From the NCBI GenBank assembly GCA_965219035.1, contig CBDCMR010000004.1, positions 744,001 to 808,000 of the forward strand: DNA of 64,000 nucleotides. Direction: 5' to 3'. The DNA comes from CBDCKN01 sp965219035 (lineage in GTDB: Bacteria; Gemmatimonadota; Gemmatimonadetes; Longimicrobiales; Gaopeijiaceae). This document shows positions 1 to 8,521 of the stretch, in pieces (positions within the stretch are counted from its first letter, which is position 1; the number at the start of each line of letters is the position of its first letter). The notes beneath the pieces are model-generated. The model worked only from the letters and a program-made list of their open reading frames with translations. It had not been told where the DNA came from and made no database searches. The translations under genes and the position numbers were made by a program.

Positions 1-1
1 C

Positions 2-208
2 TACAATTTCTTCGTCTCCCGCATCGACGCGCTGATCATCGACATGGAGCAGGGAGCGCAGAAGGTCCTCGATCTGGCTTGGGATCTCTCGAGTGATTTG
101 AGGGCCGCCCCGGTTGGTTTCGCTCCAGCCGCCGAGCGATCCGCGTTCACCCCACAACCCGGGGACGAAGGCACAGGATCCGGGGACTCCGGGCCCGCAG
201 AGGACTAG
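2..208 (+). CDS. MotA/TolQ/ExbB proton channel protein, C-terminal end (partial)
   Basis: The window opens inside a reading frame that ends with TAG at 206-208 and gives 68 residues. The segment with YNFFVSRID followed by an amphipathic helix resembles the cytoplasmic tail after the last membrane helix of ExbB/TolQ proteins; a Pro/Gly/Ser-rich tail follows. Two ExbD genes and a TonB gene come directly after it on the same strand, the standard order of a proton-motive-force complex that energises outer-membrane transport. The channel helices lie upstream of the window, so the family call rests on the tail and the neighbours. Confidence 0.7.
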   Translation, partial: YNFFVSRIDALIIDMEQGAQKVLDLAWDLSSDLRAAPVGFAPAAERSAFTPQPGDEGTGSGDSGPAED

Positions 209-262
209 AGGAACCTTTCCGTCGCACCGCCGGTAGCTGAGCACACATACGAGGGCTGAAGA

Positions 263-688
263 ATGGCCGTTCTCAAGAACAAGAAGTCGAAGGTCAGCGA
301 CGAGGTCCCCTCTGCGTCGATGGCGGACATCGCGTTCCTGCTCCTGATCTTCTTCCTGGTGACCACGACCTTCCCGAAGGACAAGGGCCTCGCCATCGTT
401 CTTCCGGAGCAGTCTGAAGAGATCGAGGTCAGCCAGAAGAACATCCTCCACATCATCATTCAGGCGAACGGAATCGTCGACCTGAAACGCGGTGAGAGCC
501 CGCAGATCCAGCAGGTCTCACCCAACGACCTCGAAGGGATCTGGCGCCAGGAAGTCGCGGAGAACGCCAACCTCATCGCCGCCGTGAAGACGCATCCCGA
601 CGCATCGTACAAGTTCATGGTCGATGTGCTGGACGCGCTTCACACCGCCGGTGCCGAGCGTGTCTCCCTACAGCTCCTGGAGGGCTAG
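263..688 (+). CDS. exbD: ExbD/TolR biopolymer transport protein (first copy)
   Basis: A 141-residue protein with the ExbD plan: short basic cytoplasmic N-terminus, one membrane helix at about residues 20-38 and a periplasmic domain. The helix begins MADIAFLLLIFFLVTT; Asp22 matches the protonatable aspartate of the ExbD helix. ExbD works with ExbB to use proton flow to drive TonB. It is followed 5 bp later by a second ExbD and then TonB, so the three are probably co-transcribed with the ExbB upstream. Two ExbD paralogues in a row are common in Gemmatimonadota and Bacteroidota, where they may form a hetero-oligomer (inference). Confidence 0.9.
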   Translation: MAVLKNKKSKVSDEVPSASMADIAFLLLIFFLVTTTFPKDKGLAIVLPEQSEEIEVSQKNILHIIIQANGIVDLKRGESPQIQQVSPNDLEGIWRQEVAENANLIAAVKTHPDASYKFMVDVLDALHTAGAERVSLQLLEG

Positions 689-693
689 CGACA

Positions 694-1140
694 ATGGCGC
701 TCCAAGGCGGATTCAAGCGTAAGTCGCAGGCGTCGTCGAACGTTCCCAACTCGTCGATGGCTGACATCGCATTCTTGCTTCTCATCTTCTTCATGGTGAC
801 GACGGTCTTCCAGAGGGATCGGAACCGGTCCATCGTCTGGCCGGTGGCCGAGGCCACGGAGAGGATCGACGAGAAGCTGAAGAACATCCTCAACATCTGG
901 GTTGAACGGGACGGAAGCGTTTTCATCAACGACCGTCCGTTCGACATAGAGGACATTGCCGCTACTGTAGGCCCCCTATACGTAGCGTCGGACCGAGCCC
1001 TGGTGATCTCCATTCGAGGAGATCGGGAGGTCCCCTACCTGACCATTGACCAGATCCAGAAACAATTGGTAGCCGCGGGAGTTGTCCGCGTGGTATTCGC
1101 CACGGCACTCGAGCAGCGCATGACGAGGGAGAGACGATGA
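694..1140 (+). CDS. exbD: ExbD/TolR biopolymer transport protein (second copy)
   Basis: A 148-residue paralogue of the preceding gene. The membrane helix follows SSMADIAFLLLIFFMVTT, with the proton-carrying Asp at residue 24, and the periplasmic part is as long as usual for ExbD. Outside the helix it is clearly different from the first copy, so this is an old duplication with probable division of labour. The stop codon overlaps the start of the TonB gene (ATGA at 1137-1140), which implies translational coupling. Confidence 0.9.
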   Translation: MALQGGFKRKSQASSNVPNSSMADIAFLLLIFFMVTTVFQRDRNRSIVWPVAEATERIDEKLKNILNIWVERDGSVFINDRPFDIEDIAATVGPLYVASDRALVISIRGDREVPYLTIDQIQKQLVAAGVVRVVFATALEQRMTRERR

Positions 1141-1823
1141 ACGCTCAGGCTGTACCGGCCGAGTTTGGGGCCGGCAGGCTCGAGACTGAGAACGATCGAT
1201 TCAAGCGATCTTTCAGGTCGTGGTTCTGGGGGTCGATGATCGCCGCCACGGTGGTCCACTTCCTGGCCTTCCAGTTCTGGCCCACGCTCACGGCCGACGA
1301 CACGTCGTTCACCAGTGAGGAGCTCGAGACCATCGAGCTTCCGCCGGAGATCGAGATTCCGCCTCCGCCCGAGAGGATCGCACGCCCGGCGACGCCCGTG
1401 ATCGCGACCACCGAAATCGACGAGGACATCACGATCGCGCCGACGACGTTCGAGGAAAACCCGGTTGAGAACATGCCGCCGCCGCCTACCGATCGGCCCA
1501 CGGACATCTCGGCTGCACCAGTCTTCACGCCCATGACTGTGAGGCCGGAGATCAAGAACCGGCGTGAGGTGGTCCAGGCCATGACGCGTGCCTATCCACC
1601 GATCCTTCGTGACGCCGGTATCGGGGGGCGGACCTTGGTCTGGTTCTTCATCTCCGAAGAGGGCCGGGTCCTGGACAAGCGCATCGCCAATAGCTCGGGT
1701 CACGAGCAGCTCGACGAGGCGGCCCTGGAGGTTGCGGGCATCTACGAGTTCACGCCCGCTCTGAACCGCGACAAGGTGGTCAAGGTCTGGGTCCAAATTC
1801 CCATTACCTTCGAGGTCCGTTAG
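1137..1823 (+). CDS. tonB: Energy transducer TonB
   Basis: A 228-residue protein with the three TonB parts. Residues 28-49 form a single N-terminal membrane anchor containing a His (VVHFLAF), as in the TonB/TolA anchor. Residues 65-150 are Pro/Glu/Thr-rich and would span the periplasm. Residues 150-228 match the TonB C-terminal domain (YPPILRDAGIGG, then SSGHEQLDEAAL, then a final VWVQIPITF strand). It passes energy from ExbB/ExbD to outer-membrane receptors. The start overlaps the second exbD stop by 4 bp, and a strong terminator 27 bp downstream closes the operon. Confidence 0.92.
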   Translation: MNAQAVPAEFGAGRLETENDRFKRSFRSWFWGSMIAATVVHFLAFQFWPTLTADDTSFTSEELETIELPPEIEIPPPPERIARPATPVIATTEIDEDITIAPTTFEENPVENMPPPPTDRPTDISAAPVFTPMTVRPEIKNRREVVQAMTRAYPPILRDAGIGGRTLVWFFISEEGRVLDKRIANSSGHEQLDEAALEVAGIYEFTPALNRDKVVKVWVQIPITFEVR

Positions 1824-1850
1824 CGGCCGGGCTCGAGGGTTCCGAATTGT

Positions 1851-1885
1851 GACCCCGCCGGCGTGGCCGGCGGGGTCCTTTTTTT
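1851..1885 (+). terminator. Rho-independent terminator of the exbB-exbD-exbD-tonB operon
   Basis: A perfect 12-bp GC-rich stem (GACCCCGCCGGC pairing with GCCGGCGGGGTC) around a 3-nt GTG loop spans 1851-1877 and is followed by seven T at 1879-1885. It sits 27 bp after the tonB stop and before the YggS gene, so it separates the TonB operon from the next transcription unit. Confidence 0.93.
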
Positions 1886-1918
1886 GACCGGTACCGTCTC
1901 CTAAAGCGATACGATAGA

Positions 1919-2626
1919 ATGATCACGCCCATGTACGAGGCACGGCTCGAACGTTCCGTCGAGGAGATCCGGGAGAGGGTCGTCCGAGCGGCGGAACGGA
2001 GTGGACGGGATCTCCACGGGGTTACCTTGGTGGCAGTAACCAAGGCGCATAGCTTGGAGGCCGTTCATGCCGCTCTGGCGCACGGCCTCTTCGATCTGGG
2101 GGAGAACAGGATCGAAGAGCTCGCGGAGAAAGCGGCCGCCATCGGAGACGAGCGGGTTCGGTGGCACATGATCGGTCATGTGCAGCGCCGCAAGGCGCCG
2201 CGCGTCGTGGGGGTCGCCGAGCTGGTCCATTCGATCGACTCGCTCCGACTGGCCCAGCGCCTCTCCAACGCGGCGGAGGAATCCGGCGAAAGACAGCCCG
2301 TGCTGATTCAGGTGAACGCCTCCGGCGAGGAGACCAAGGGCGGCCTTCCGGGGCAGGGGATCGGAGACGACCTGAGAGGCATCCTCGCGTTACCGGGAGT
2401 GGAGGTGAGGGGCCTCATGACCATGGCTCCGTTCACGGACGACGAGAGGGTGCTGCGGAGGACGTTTCGGGGTGTTCGCGAGCTCCATGAGGAGCTCCGG
2501 CAGCTGGACGGATACGCCGGGGAAGAGCTCTCAATGGGAATGACCAACGACTTCGAGATCGCCATAGAGGAAGGCAGCACGATGATACGCCTAGGGACCG
2601 CTCTTTTCGGGAGACGAACGGCATGA
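1919..2626 (+). CDS. YggS-family PLP homeostasis protein
   Basis: A 235-residue alanine-racemase-fold protein of the YggS/PROSC/YlmE family, which binds pyridoxal 5'-phosphate and buffers it without known catalysis. The VAVTK motif puts the Schiff-base lysine at residue 42; GENRIEE, WHMIGHVQRRK and the late SMGMTNDFEIAIEEGSTMIR phosphate-binding segment are all family hallmarks. A second ATG at 1931 (MYEARL) is an alternative start. The stop overlaps the DivIVA start by 4 bp. YggS next to DivIVA-type genes is a frequent arrangement in many bacteria. Confidence 0.93.
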   Translation: MITPMYEARLERSVEEIRERVVRAAERSGRDLHGVTLVAVTKAHSLEAVHAALAHGLFDLGENRIEELAEKAAAIGDERVRWHMIGHVQRRKAPRVVGVAELVHSIDSLRLAQRLSNAAEESGERQPVLIQVNASGEETKGGLPGQGIGDDLRGILALPGVEVRGLMTMAPFTDDERVLRRTFRGVRELHEELRQLDGYAGEELSMGMTNDFEIAIEEGSTMIRLGTALFGRRTA

Positions 2627-3495
2627 TCGAGCTCACACCGCTGGACGTACGGAAGAAGCGAGGTGACTTCGCCAAGGCTCTCCGCGGCTATGATGCCCAG
2701 GAGGTGGACGTCTTCCTCGAGCTCGTGGCTGAGCGGATGGAGGTACTCGTGAAGGAGAACCTCCAGCTCAGGGAGCGTAGCGAGAGGCTCGGGGAGCAGG
2801 TCAACGCTCAGGAAGGCCGGGAGCAGGCGGTGCAGGAGGCCCTCGTCACGGCCCAGGAGCTGCGCCAGGACGTGAAGGAGCAGGCCGAGCGGGAAGCCCA
2901 GCTTCTGGAGCGGGAGGCTCATGGGCGCATCGAGCAGACGCTGCAGGAGGCCGACAGGCTTCTCGACGAGCGCCGGGTGGCGCTGGAGGAGCTGGAGAGG
3001 CACCGGATCCTCTTCCTCAAGGCCTTCCGCACCTTGCTCGAGAGAGAGCTGGACGCGGTCAAGGTCGAGTCCAGCCGGACACCCCTGGAAGACGTCACCC
3101 TCGATCTAGAGCTGGGACGTGGCAGCTGGACCGTCGTTGAGGAAGACGAGGCAGACGACGAGTCAGCAGAGGCCGACGCTGCTGCCGAAACCGCCGAGGC
3201 GGTCGTCTCCGACGATGACGGAGATGCCGACACCGTTGAAACGGTTGACATGGTTGACGACGAGCCCGCCGGCGCCGAAGAGACCGAAGCGGAGGAGTCC
3301 GATACCGCCGTCGAGGTCGATGCGGATGCCGAGGCCGATGCGGCGGAGAAGGCCGACGTGGTCGGTGGGGCCAAATCCGCCGCCCACACCGAGTCTTCCG
3401 AGGCGGCGGAGGGGGAGGCCGTGGAAGACTCCGGGGGCGAGGGCTCGCTGTGGCTCTCGTCCATCCTGAAGCGAGACCAGCAGGAGACGGACTGA
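2623..3495 (+). CDS. DivIVA-domain coiled-coil protein with long acidic tail
   Basis: A 290-residue protein. The first ~35 residues (LTPLDVRKKRGDFAKALRGYD, then EVDVFLELV) are the DivIVA N-terminal motif that binds curved or polar membrane. Residues 40-150 are strongly heptad-like coiled coil. From about residue 165 the sequence becomes an Asp/Glu/Ala/Val-rich, probably disordered tail to about residue 270, ending in a short hydrophobic WLSSILKR motif. DivIVA/GpsB/Wag31 proteins organise division or polar growth; the role here is inferred. The acidic tail is longer than in typical DivIVA. It overlaps YggS by 4 bp and precedes the phosphorylase by 2 bp. Confidence 0.85.
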   Translation: MIELTPLDVRKKRGDFAKALRGYDAQEVDVFLELVAERMEVLVKENLQLRERSERLGEQVNAQEGREQAVQEALVTAQELRQDVKEQAEREAQLLEREAHGRIEQTLQEADRLLDERRVALEELERHRILFLKAFRTLLERELDAVKVESSRTPLEDVTLDLELGRGSWTVVEEDEADDESAEADAAAETAEAVVSDDDGDADTVETVDMVDDEPAGAEETEAEESDTAVEVDADAEADAAEKADVVGGAKSAAHTESSEAAEGEAVEDSGGEGSLWLSSILKRDQQETD

Positions 3496-3497
3496 GG

Positions 3498-4313
3498 ATG
3501 GAGTGGGATCGCATCCAGGAGAGCATTCGGGCGATTCGAGATCGCACGTCGGCCGAGCCTCGTATCGGGATCGTCCTGGGCACTGGCCTTGGAGCCCTCG
3601 CCGACGAGATCGAGGTGGAGACGGCGATCTCATACGAGGACATCCCTCACTTTCCGATTCCCACCGTGGAGAGCCATTCCGGCCGTCTGCTGTTCGGTAC
3701 CCTGGAGGGACAGCCGGTGGTGGCCATGCAGGGGCGCTTTCACCGCTACGAGGGCCACGACCTCCGCGACATCACCCTGCCCATCCGCGTCATGGGTAAT
3801 CTGGGGGCCGAGACGCTCATCGTTTCCGCTGCGGTGGGGGGAATGCACCCGCTGTTGGCTCCCGGCGATCTGATCGTCCTGGACGACCACATCAACCTGT
3901 TGGGCGACAATCCGCTGGTCGGGGAGAACATCGACGCCCTCGGACCACGATTCCCCGACATGTCGGAGCCCTACGATCGGGAGCTTGAGGGACTCACGAT
4001 GGAGACGGCCCTGGAGATGGCCATTCAGCTCCGCCGGGGCGTATACGTGGCGGTGGTCGGACCCAACCTGGAGACCCGGGCCGAGTATCGCATGCTCCGT
4101 CGGATGGGAGCCGATGTGGTGGGAATGTCGACGGTGCCGGAAGTGATCGTCGCCCGACACATGGGAATGAAGGTGCTGGGACTCTGCATCGTCACCGATC
4201 AGTGCCTCCCCGATGCCCTGGAGGAGGCGGACGTGCAGACCATCATCGCCACCGCCATGGAGGCGGAGCCGAGGCTTACAAAACTCATCCGGGCCGTAAT
4301 CGCGCGGATCTGA
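3498..4313 (+). CDS. punA: Purine-nucleoside phosphorylase, trimeric type
   Basis: A 271-residue protein, the normal size for trimeric PNP, which splits purine nucleosides with phosphate. The ATG at 3498 is chosen because it follows the DivIVA stop directly; a longer frame starting at 3450 would add residues the family lacks. Visible motifs are GTGLG (27-31), GRFHRYEGH (79-87), GPNLETRAEYR (188-198, Glu192 contacts the base) and VVGMSTVPEV (207-216). The usual base-binding Asn of the ITN motif is replaced by Asp234 (VTDQC). IleRS follows 26 bp later, so this is one transcription unit. Confidence 0.9.
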   Translation: MEWDRIQESIRAIRDRTSAEPRIGIVLGTGLGALADEIEVETAISYEDIPHFPIPTVESHSGRLLFGTLEGQPVVAMQGRFHRYEGHDLRDITLPIRVMGNLGAETLIVSAAVGGMHPLLAPGDLIVLDDHINLLGDNPLVGENIDALGPRFPDMSEPYDRELEGLTMETALEMAIQLRRGVYVAVVGPNLETRAEYRMLRRMGADVVGMSTVPEVIVARHMGMKVLGLCIVTDQCLPDALEEADVQTIIATAMEAEPRLTKLIRAVIARI

Positions 4314-4338
4314 ATACGTCGAAGACAGGCACGAGTCG

Positions 4339-7300
4339 ATGCGCTACCCGGAGATGCCCGAAACACTTCTCGCTCTCGAAGAGGAGACCCTCGGCCGTTG
4401 GCGGGGGGAAGATCTCTTCCGCCAGACGCTCGAGGCGACCAAGGACGGCGAGCCGTTCGTGTTCTTCGAGGGGCCGCCCACGGCCAACGGAAAGCCCGGC
4501 CTCCACCACATAATCGGCCGGACCATCAAGGACCTGGTATGCCGGTTTCGAACCATGAAGGGCAGGAGCGTCACCCGAATCGCCGGCTGGGACACGCACG
4601 GCCTGCCGGTAGAGATCGAGGCCGAAAAGCGGCTGGGAATCAATGGTAAGCCCGAGATCGAGGCTCTGGGCATCGCGGAGTTCAATGAGGCGTGCCGGAG
4701 TTCGGTGTTCACCTACAAGGAGGATTGGGAGAACCTGTCCGAGCGCATCGGATACTGGCTCGATTACTCGCGTCCCTACGTCACCTTCCATCCGGGCTAT
4801 GTGGAGAGCGTCTGGTGGATCCTCAAGCAGTTGGCGGATCGTGGGCTTCTCTACAAGGGATACAAGAGCGTTCCGTATTGCCCCCGTTGCGGCACCGCTC
4901 TCAGCTCCCACGAGGTGGCCCAGGGCTACCGGGACATCGAGGACTCGTCCCTCCACTTCCTCTGTCCGTGGCTCACGCCGGACGGTGACCCGGATCCCGA
5001 GGGGAGAGCCTTCGTGGTGTGGACCACCACCCCGTGGACCGTCCCCTCGAACACGGGGCTCGCCGTCCACCCGAACCTGACGTACGTGGAGGTCAAGCGA
5101 GACGGCCGGATTCTGGTGTTGGCGGAAGATCGACTCGAAGCGGTGATGGGCGAGGGCGCCGATGTGGTGCGGCGCTACAAGGGCACCGAGCTGGCAGGAG
5201 GCCGGTACGCGCGTCCCCTCGAGGTCGTGGCCATGCCCGCCGACCCGCAAGCCGGCTGGACCGTCATCAACGAGGACTTCGTCAGCTCGGAGGACGGGAC
5301 AGGCATCGTGCACATGGCCCCTGCCTTCGGCTCCGACGACTATGCGGCGGGACAGCGCCACGGCCTGCCCATGCTCAAGCCCATCGACGAGGCCGGGTGC
5401 TTCCTACCCGACGTGGAGCTTGTCGGGGGCGTGTTCGTGAAGGACGCCGATCCGGCGTTGGTGGAGGCCCTCGACGAGAGAGGGAACCTGTTCCGTTTCG
5501 GCACCGAGGTTCACTCGTACCCACACTGCTGGAGGTGTGAGTCGCCCCTCCTCTACATCGCCAGGGACTCCTGGTTCGCCGCAACGTCCACGCTCAAGGA
5601 CGAGATGCTCGCGAACAACGACGCCGCGAACTGGTTCCCTCCGGACGTGGGCGAAGGACGGATGGGAGAGTGGCTCAAGGGCAACGTGGACTGGGCTCTC
5701 TCGCGGGATCGCTACTGGGGCACTCCGCTTCCGGTCTGGGTGTGTGACGCCCAGGAAGACCACCTGGAGTGGATCGGCAGCTTCATAGAGCTCGAGGAGC
5801 GCGCCGGGCCTCTGGGCGAGGACTTCGATCCGCACCGTCCGTACATCGACGAGTTCACGTGGAGCTGTGCCCAGTGCGACGGCACAATGCGAAAGGCGCC
5901 CGAGGTGGTCGACGCCTGGTTCGACTCAGGGTCGGTGCCCTACGCCCAATGGCACTACCCCTTCGAGAACGAAAACGAGTTCGAGCGGCACTTTCCGGCC
6001 GACTTCATCTGTGAGGGGCTCGACCAGACCCGGGGCTGGTTCTATTCGCTTCTCGCCATCTCAACCATGCTGGAGAAGGGGCCTCCCTTCAGGAACGTGA
6101 TCGTCAACGATCTGATCCTCGACGCCGAGGGCCAGAAGATGGCCAAGTCCAGGGGGAATACGGTCGATCCTTGGGACGCCATCGGCGATCATGGGGCCGA
6201 CGGCATCCGCTGGTACTTCATCACGGCCAGCAACCCCTGGGTCCCGAAGCGGTACGATCCGGTGGCGGTCCAGGAGATCTCCCGCAAGTTCCTGGACACC
6301 CTCTTCAACACCTACCGGTTCTTCAGCCTCTACGCCAACGCCGAGGACTGGGCGCCGTCGGACGACGATCCGGTGCCGGGTGACCGCAGCCTCCTCGACC
6401 GCTGGCTTCTCTCACGTCTGACGTCCGTGGTGGCCGAGGTTCGCGAGGAGTTGGACTCGTACCAGATCACCCGTGCCTACCGGACCCTGGGGGAGTTCGT
6501 GAGCGAGGAACTGTCAAACTGGTATGTGCGCCGGTCGCGCCCCCGGTTCTGGGGAAACACGGACGATTCGGACGCGCGGGCCGCGTTCCGGACGCTCTGG
6601 GAGGCGCTCCGCACGGTCTGCCTCCTGGCGGCGCCGGCAACGCCGTTCGCTGCCGACTGGATCCACCATGGGCTCACGGGAAGGAGCGTTCACCTGGAGT
6701 CCTTTCCTGAGACGGACGTCGACCGGACCGACCGGAGCCTAGAGGACGAGATGGAGGCGGTCCGTGCCATGGTCTCCCTGGGCCGGGCGGCTCGCGAGGA
6801 GGTCAAGATCCGCGTGCGGCAGCCGCTCCAGAGGCTCTTCGCCGTAGTTCCGGGTGATCTGGAGATCCGCCTCGAGATCCTGGGCCTCCTGAGGGACGAG
6901 CTCAACGTGAAGGAGGTGGACTTCCTGACCTCCGCCGAGGGGCTGGTCTCTCTGGTCGCGAAGCCTAACTACAAGGCCCTCGGCCCTCGCTTCCAGAAGG
7001 ACACCGAGCTCGCGGCCGCTTCGATCCGGAGCCTCTCACCGGCCGCTCTGGAAGCGTACCGGAGCGGAGAGCCGGTCTCCATTGAGGTGGCGGGACGAAC
7101 TACACACCTCGGGGCGGGGGACCTCGAGGTGACCGAAGAGTCGAAAGGCGAGCTGGTGGTGCGCTCCGAGGGAGGCTACACCGCGGCATTGGATCCCGTT
7201 CTCGACGACGATCTCCGTGCGGAGGGATTGGCCAGAGAGCTTGTCAACCGCATTCAGCGCCTGCGTAAGGAGGGCGGTCTGGAGATCACCGACCGGATTC

Positions 7301-7536
7301 GACTGGCCGTCTTCGGGCCGGACGAGATCCAGTCCGCGGCCGACGACTACCGGGATTTCATCTGCGGAGAGACGCTGTCGGTCCAGCTGGCTATCGGGAG
7401 TGCCGAAGGTGACGTGGAAGGCTATGACGCGGCGTCGAACGTCCAGATCGATGATCTTGCAGCGGTCATCGCTCTCAACCGAGAAGTGGAAGTCGATACT
7501 GCGGGTGGTCCCATCGTCGCCGGGGCACTGGACTGA
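4339..7536 (+). CDS. ileS: Isoleucyl-tRNA synthetase, IleRS2 type with GLHH signature
   Basis: A 1065-residue class Ia synthetase that charges tRNA-Ile and edits valine; the length fits the long, eukaryote-like IleRS2 type. GPPTANGKPG near residue 45 opens the Rossmann fold. The HIGH motif is replaced by GLHH (54-57). The second signature is KMAKS (600-604). Editing-domain motifs (WTTTPWTVPSNT; GTGIVHMAPAFG) and Cys pairs (YCPRCG, WSCAQCDG) are present. IleRS2 enzymes with this altered HIGH motif are reported to be hyper-resistant to mupirocin; for this protein that is an inference. The stop is one base before the RluD ATG. Confidence 0.96.
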   Translation: MRYPEMPETLLALEEETLGRWRGEDLFRQTLEATKDGEPFVFFEGPPTANGKPGLHHIIGRTIKDLVCRFRTMKGRSVTRIAGWDTHGLPVEIEAEKRLGINGKPEIEALGIAEFNEACRSSVFTYKEDWENLSERIGYWLDYSRPYVTFHPGYVESVWWILKQLADRGLLYKGYKSVPYCPRCGTALSSHEVAQGYRDIEDSSLHFLCPWLTPDGDPDPEGRAFVVWTTTPWTVPSNTGLAVHPNLTYVEVKRDGRILVLAEDRLEAVMGEGADVVRRYKGTELAGGRYARPLEVVAMPADPQAGWTVINEDFVSSEDGTGIVHMAPAFGSDDYAAGQRHGLPMLKPIDEAGCFLPDVELVGGVFVKDADPALVEALDERGNLFRFGTEVHSYPHCWRCESPLLYIARDSWFAATSTLKDEMLANNDAANWFPPDVGEGRMGEWLKGNVDWALSRDRYWGTPLPVWVCDAQEDHLEWIGSFIELEERAGPLGEDFDPHRPYIDEFTWSCAQCDGTMRKAPEVVDAWFDSGSVPYAQWHYPFENENEFERHFPADFICEGLDQTRGWFYSLLAISTMLEKGPPFRNVIVNDLILDAEGQKMAKSRGNTVDPWDAIGDHGADGIRWYFITASNPWVPKRYDPVAVQEISRKFLDTLFNTYRFFSLYANAEDWAPSDDDPVPGDRSLLDRWLLSRLTSVVAEVREELDSYQITRAYRTLGEFVSEELSNWYVRRSRPRFWGNTDDSDARAAFRTLWEALRTVCLLAAPATPFAADWIHHGLTGRSVHLESFPETDVDRTDRSLEDEMEAVRAMVSLGRAAREEVKIRVRQPLQRLFAVVPGDLEIRLEILGLLRDELNVKEVDFLTSAEGLVSLVAKPNYKALGPRFQKDTELAAASIRSLSPAALEAYRSGEPVSIEVAGRTTHLGAGDLEVTEESKGELVVRSEGGYTAALDPVLDDDLRAEGLARELVNRIQRLRKEGGLEITDRIRLAVFGPDEIQSAADDYRDFICGETLSVQLAIGSAEGDVEGYDAASNVQIDDLAAVIALNREVEVDTAGGPIVAGALD

Positions 7537-8502
7537 ATGACCGCCGAGGAGCGCATCGAGATCTTGACCGTAGATCGGGAAGGCGATCGGCTCGACGCGT
7601 ACGTGGCGGGTCATCTGGACCTGTCGCGGACCCGGGTGCAGGCGCTGGTCGAGGACGGGCGGGTACTCCTGAATGGCCAGGCAGCCCGGAAGTCGGAGCG
7701 GCTCGAGGTCGGCCAGGAGATCAAGGTTCACGTACCGGTGCCCGAGCCGTTGACGGTCGAGCCCGAGGACATTCCTCTCGACATCTTCTTCGAGGACCCA
7801 TCGGTGCTGGTGGTGAACAAGTCGGCCGGGATGGTGGTTCATCCCAGCCCGGGACACTCGACAGGCACGTTGGTCAATGCACTGTTGGCCCACGCCACCG
7901 ACCTCTCCGGCATCGGTGGAAAGCTCCGGCCGGGCATTGTTCACCGCCTGGACAAGGACACGTCGGGACTCATGGTGGTGGCCAAGACCGACCGTGCACA
8001 TCATGCCCTTTCCGAAGCGCTCCAACGGCGTGAGATTAAGCGTCTCTATCAAGCGGCTTCCTGGGGGCATCTCTCCGAGTCACCGCTCGAGGTGGAGGCG
8101 CCGGTGGGCCGGGATGGGGCCAACCGGCAGCGCATGGCGGTTCTGGAAGGCGGGCGGCATGCAGTCACCCGCTTTCGGGTTGTCGAGCATTGGCCGGGTG
8201 CGGAGCTCTTGGAGGTTGCGCTCGAGACAGGCAGGACACACCAGATCAGGGTTCACCTTGCATACATCGGGCATCCCGTTGTCGGGGATACCGTGTATGG
8301 AGTGGGTTGGGAGCGAGGGATGGGTGGAAGAGTGCGCCGTTGGGCGCAATTGCTGAGCGAGCGGGTATCAAGACAGTTCTTACATGCGTGGCGGCTCTCC
8401 TTCCGACATCCGGTCAGAGAGGAGATGCTTCGCTTCGAGGCACCGCTCCCAGAAGACTTGAGCTCGTGCGCCGAGTGGGCACGATCGGAAGAAGGACTAT
8501 GA
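7537..8502 (+). CDS. RluA/RluD-family 23S rRNA pseudouridine synthase
   Basis: A 321-residue RluD-like enzyme. An S4 RNA-binding domain lies at about residues 17-65 (LDAYVAGHLDLSRTRVQALV), followed by the catalytic domain with HRLDKDTSGL at 136-145; Asp139 is the nucleophile. The late ETGRTHQIRVHLAYIGHPVVGD motif completes the family signature. It makes pseudouridines in large-subunit rRNA, most likely the helix 69 positions if it is a true RluD. It starts directly after ileS, so the two are probably translated from one message. Confidence 0.93.
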   Translation: MTAEERIEILTVDREGDRLDAYVAGHLDLSRTRVQALVEDGRVLLNGQAARKSERLEVGQEIKVHVPVPEPLTVEPEDIPLDIFFEDPSVLVVNKSAGMVVHPSPGHSTGTLVNALLAHATDLSGIGGKLRPGIVHRLDKDTSGLMVVAKTDRAHHALSEALQRREIKRLYQAASWGHLSESPLEVEAPVGRDGANRQRMAVLEGGRHAVTRFRVVEHWPGAELLEVALETGRTHQIRVHLAYIGHPVVGDTVYGVGWERGMGGRVRRWAQLLSERVSRQFLHAWRLSFRHPVREEMLRFEAPLPEDLSSCAEWARSEEGL

Positions 8503-8521
8503 GCGAGGCAGGTATGAGCCG

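Noticed and set aside
2919..3643. Long open frames antisense to the DivIVA gene (Ser/Ala- and Arg/Pro-rich)
   Set aside because: They mirror the repetitive acidic tail of DivIVA; low complexity and no start context.
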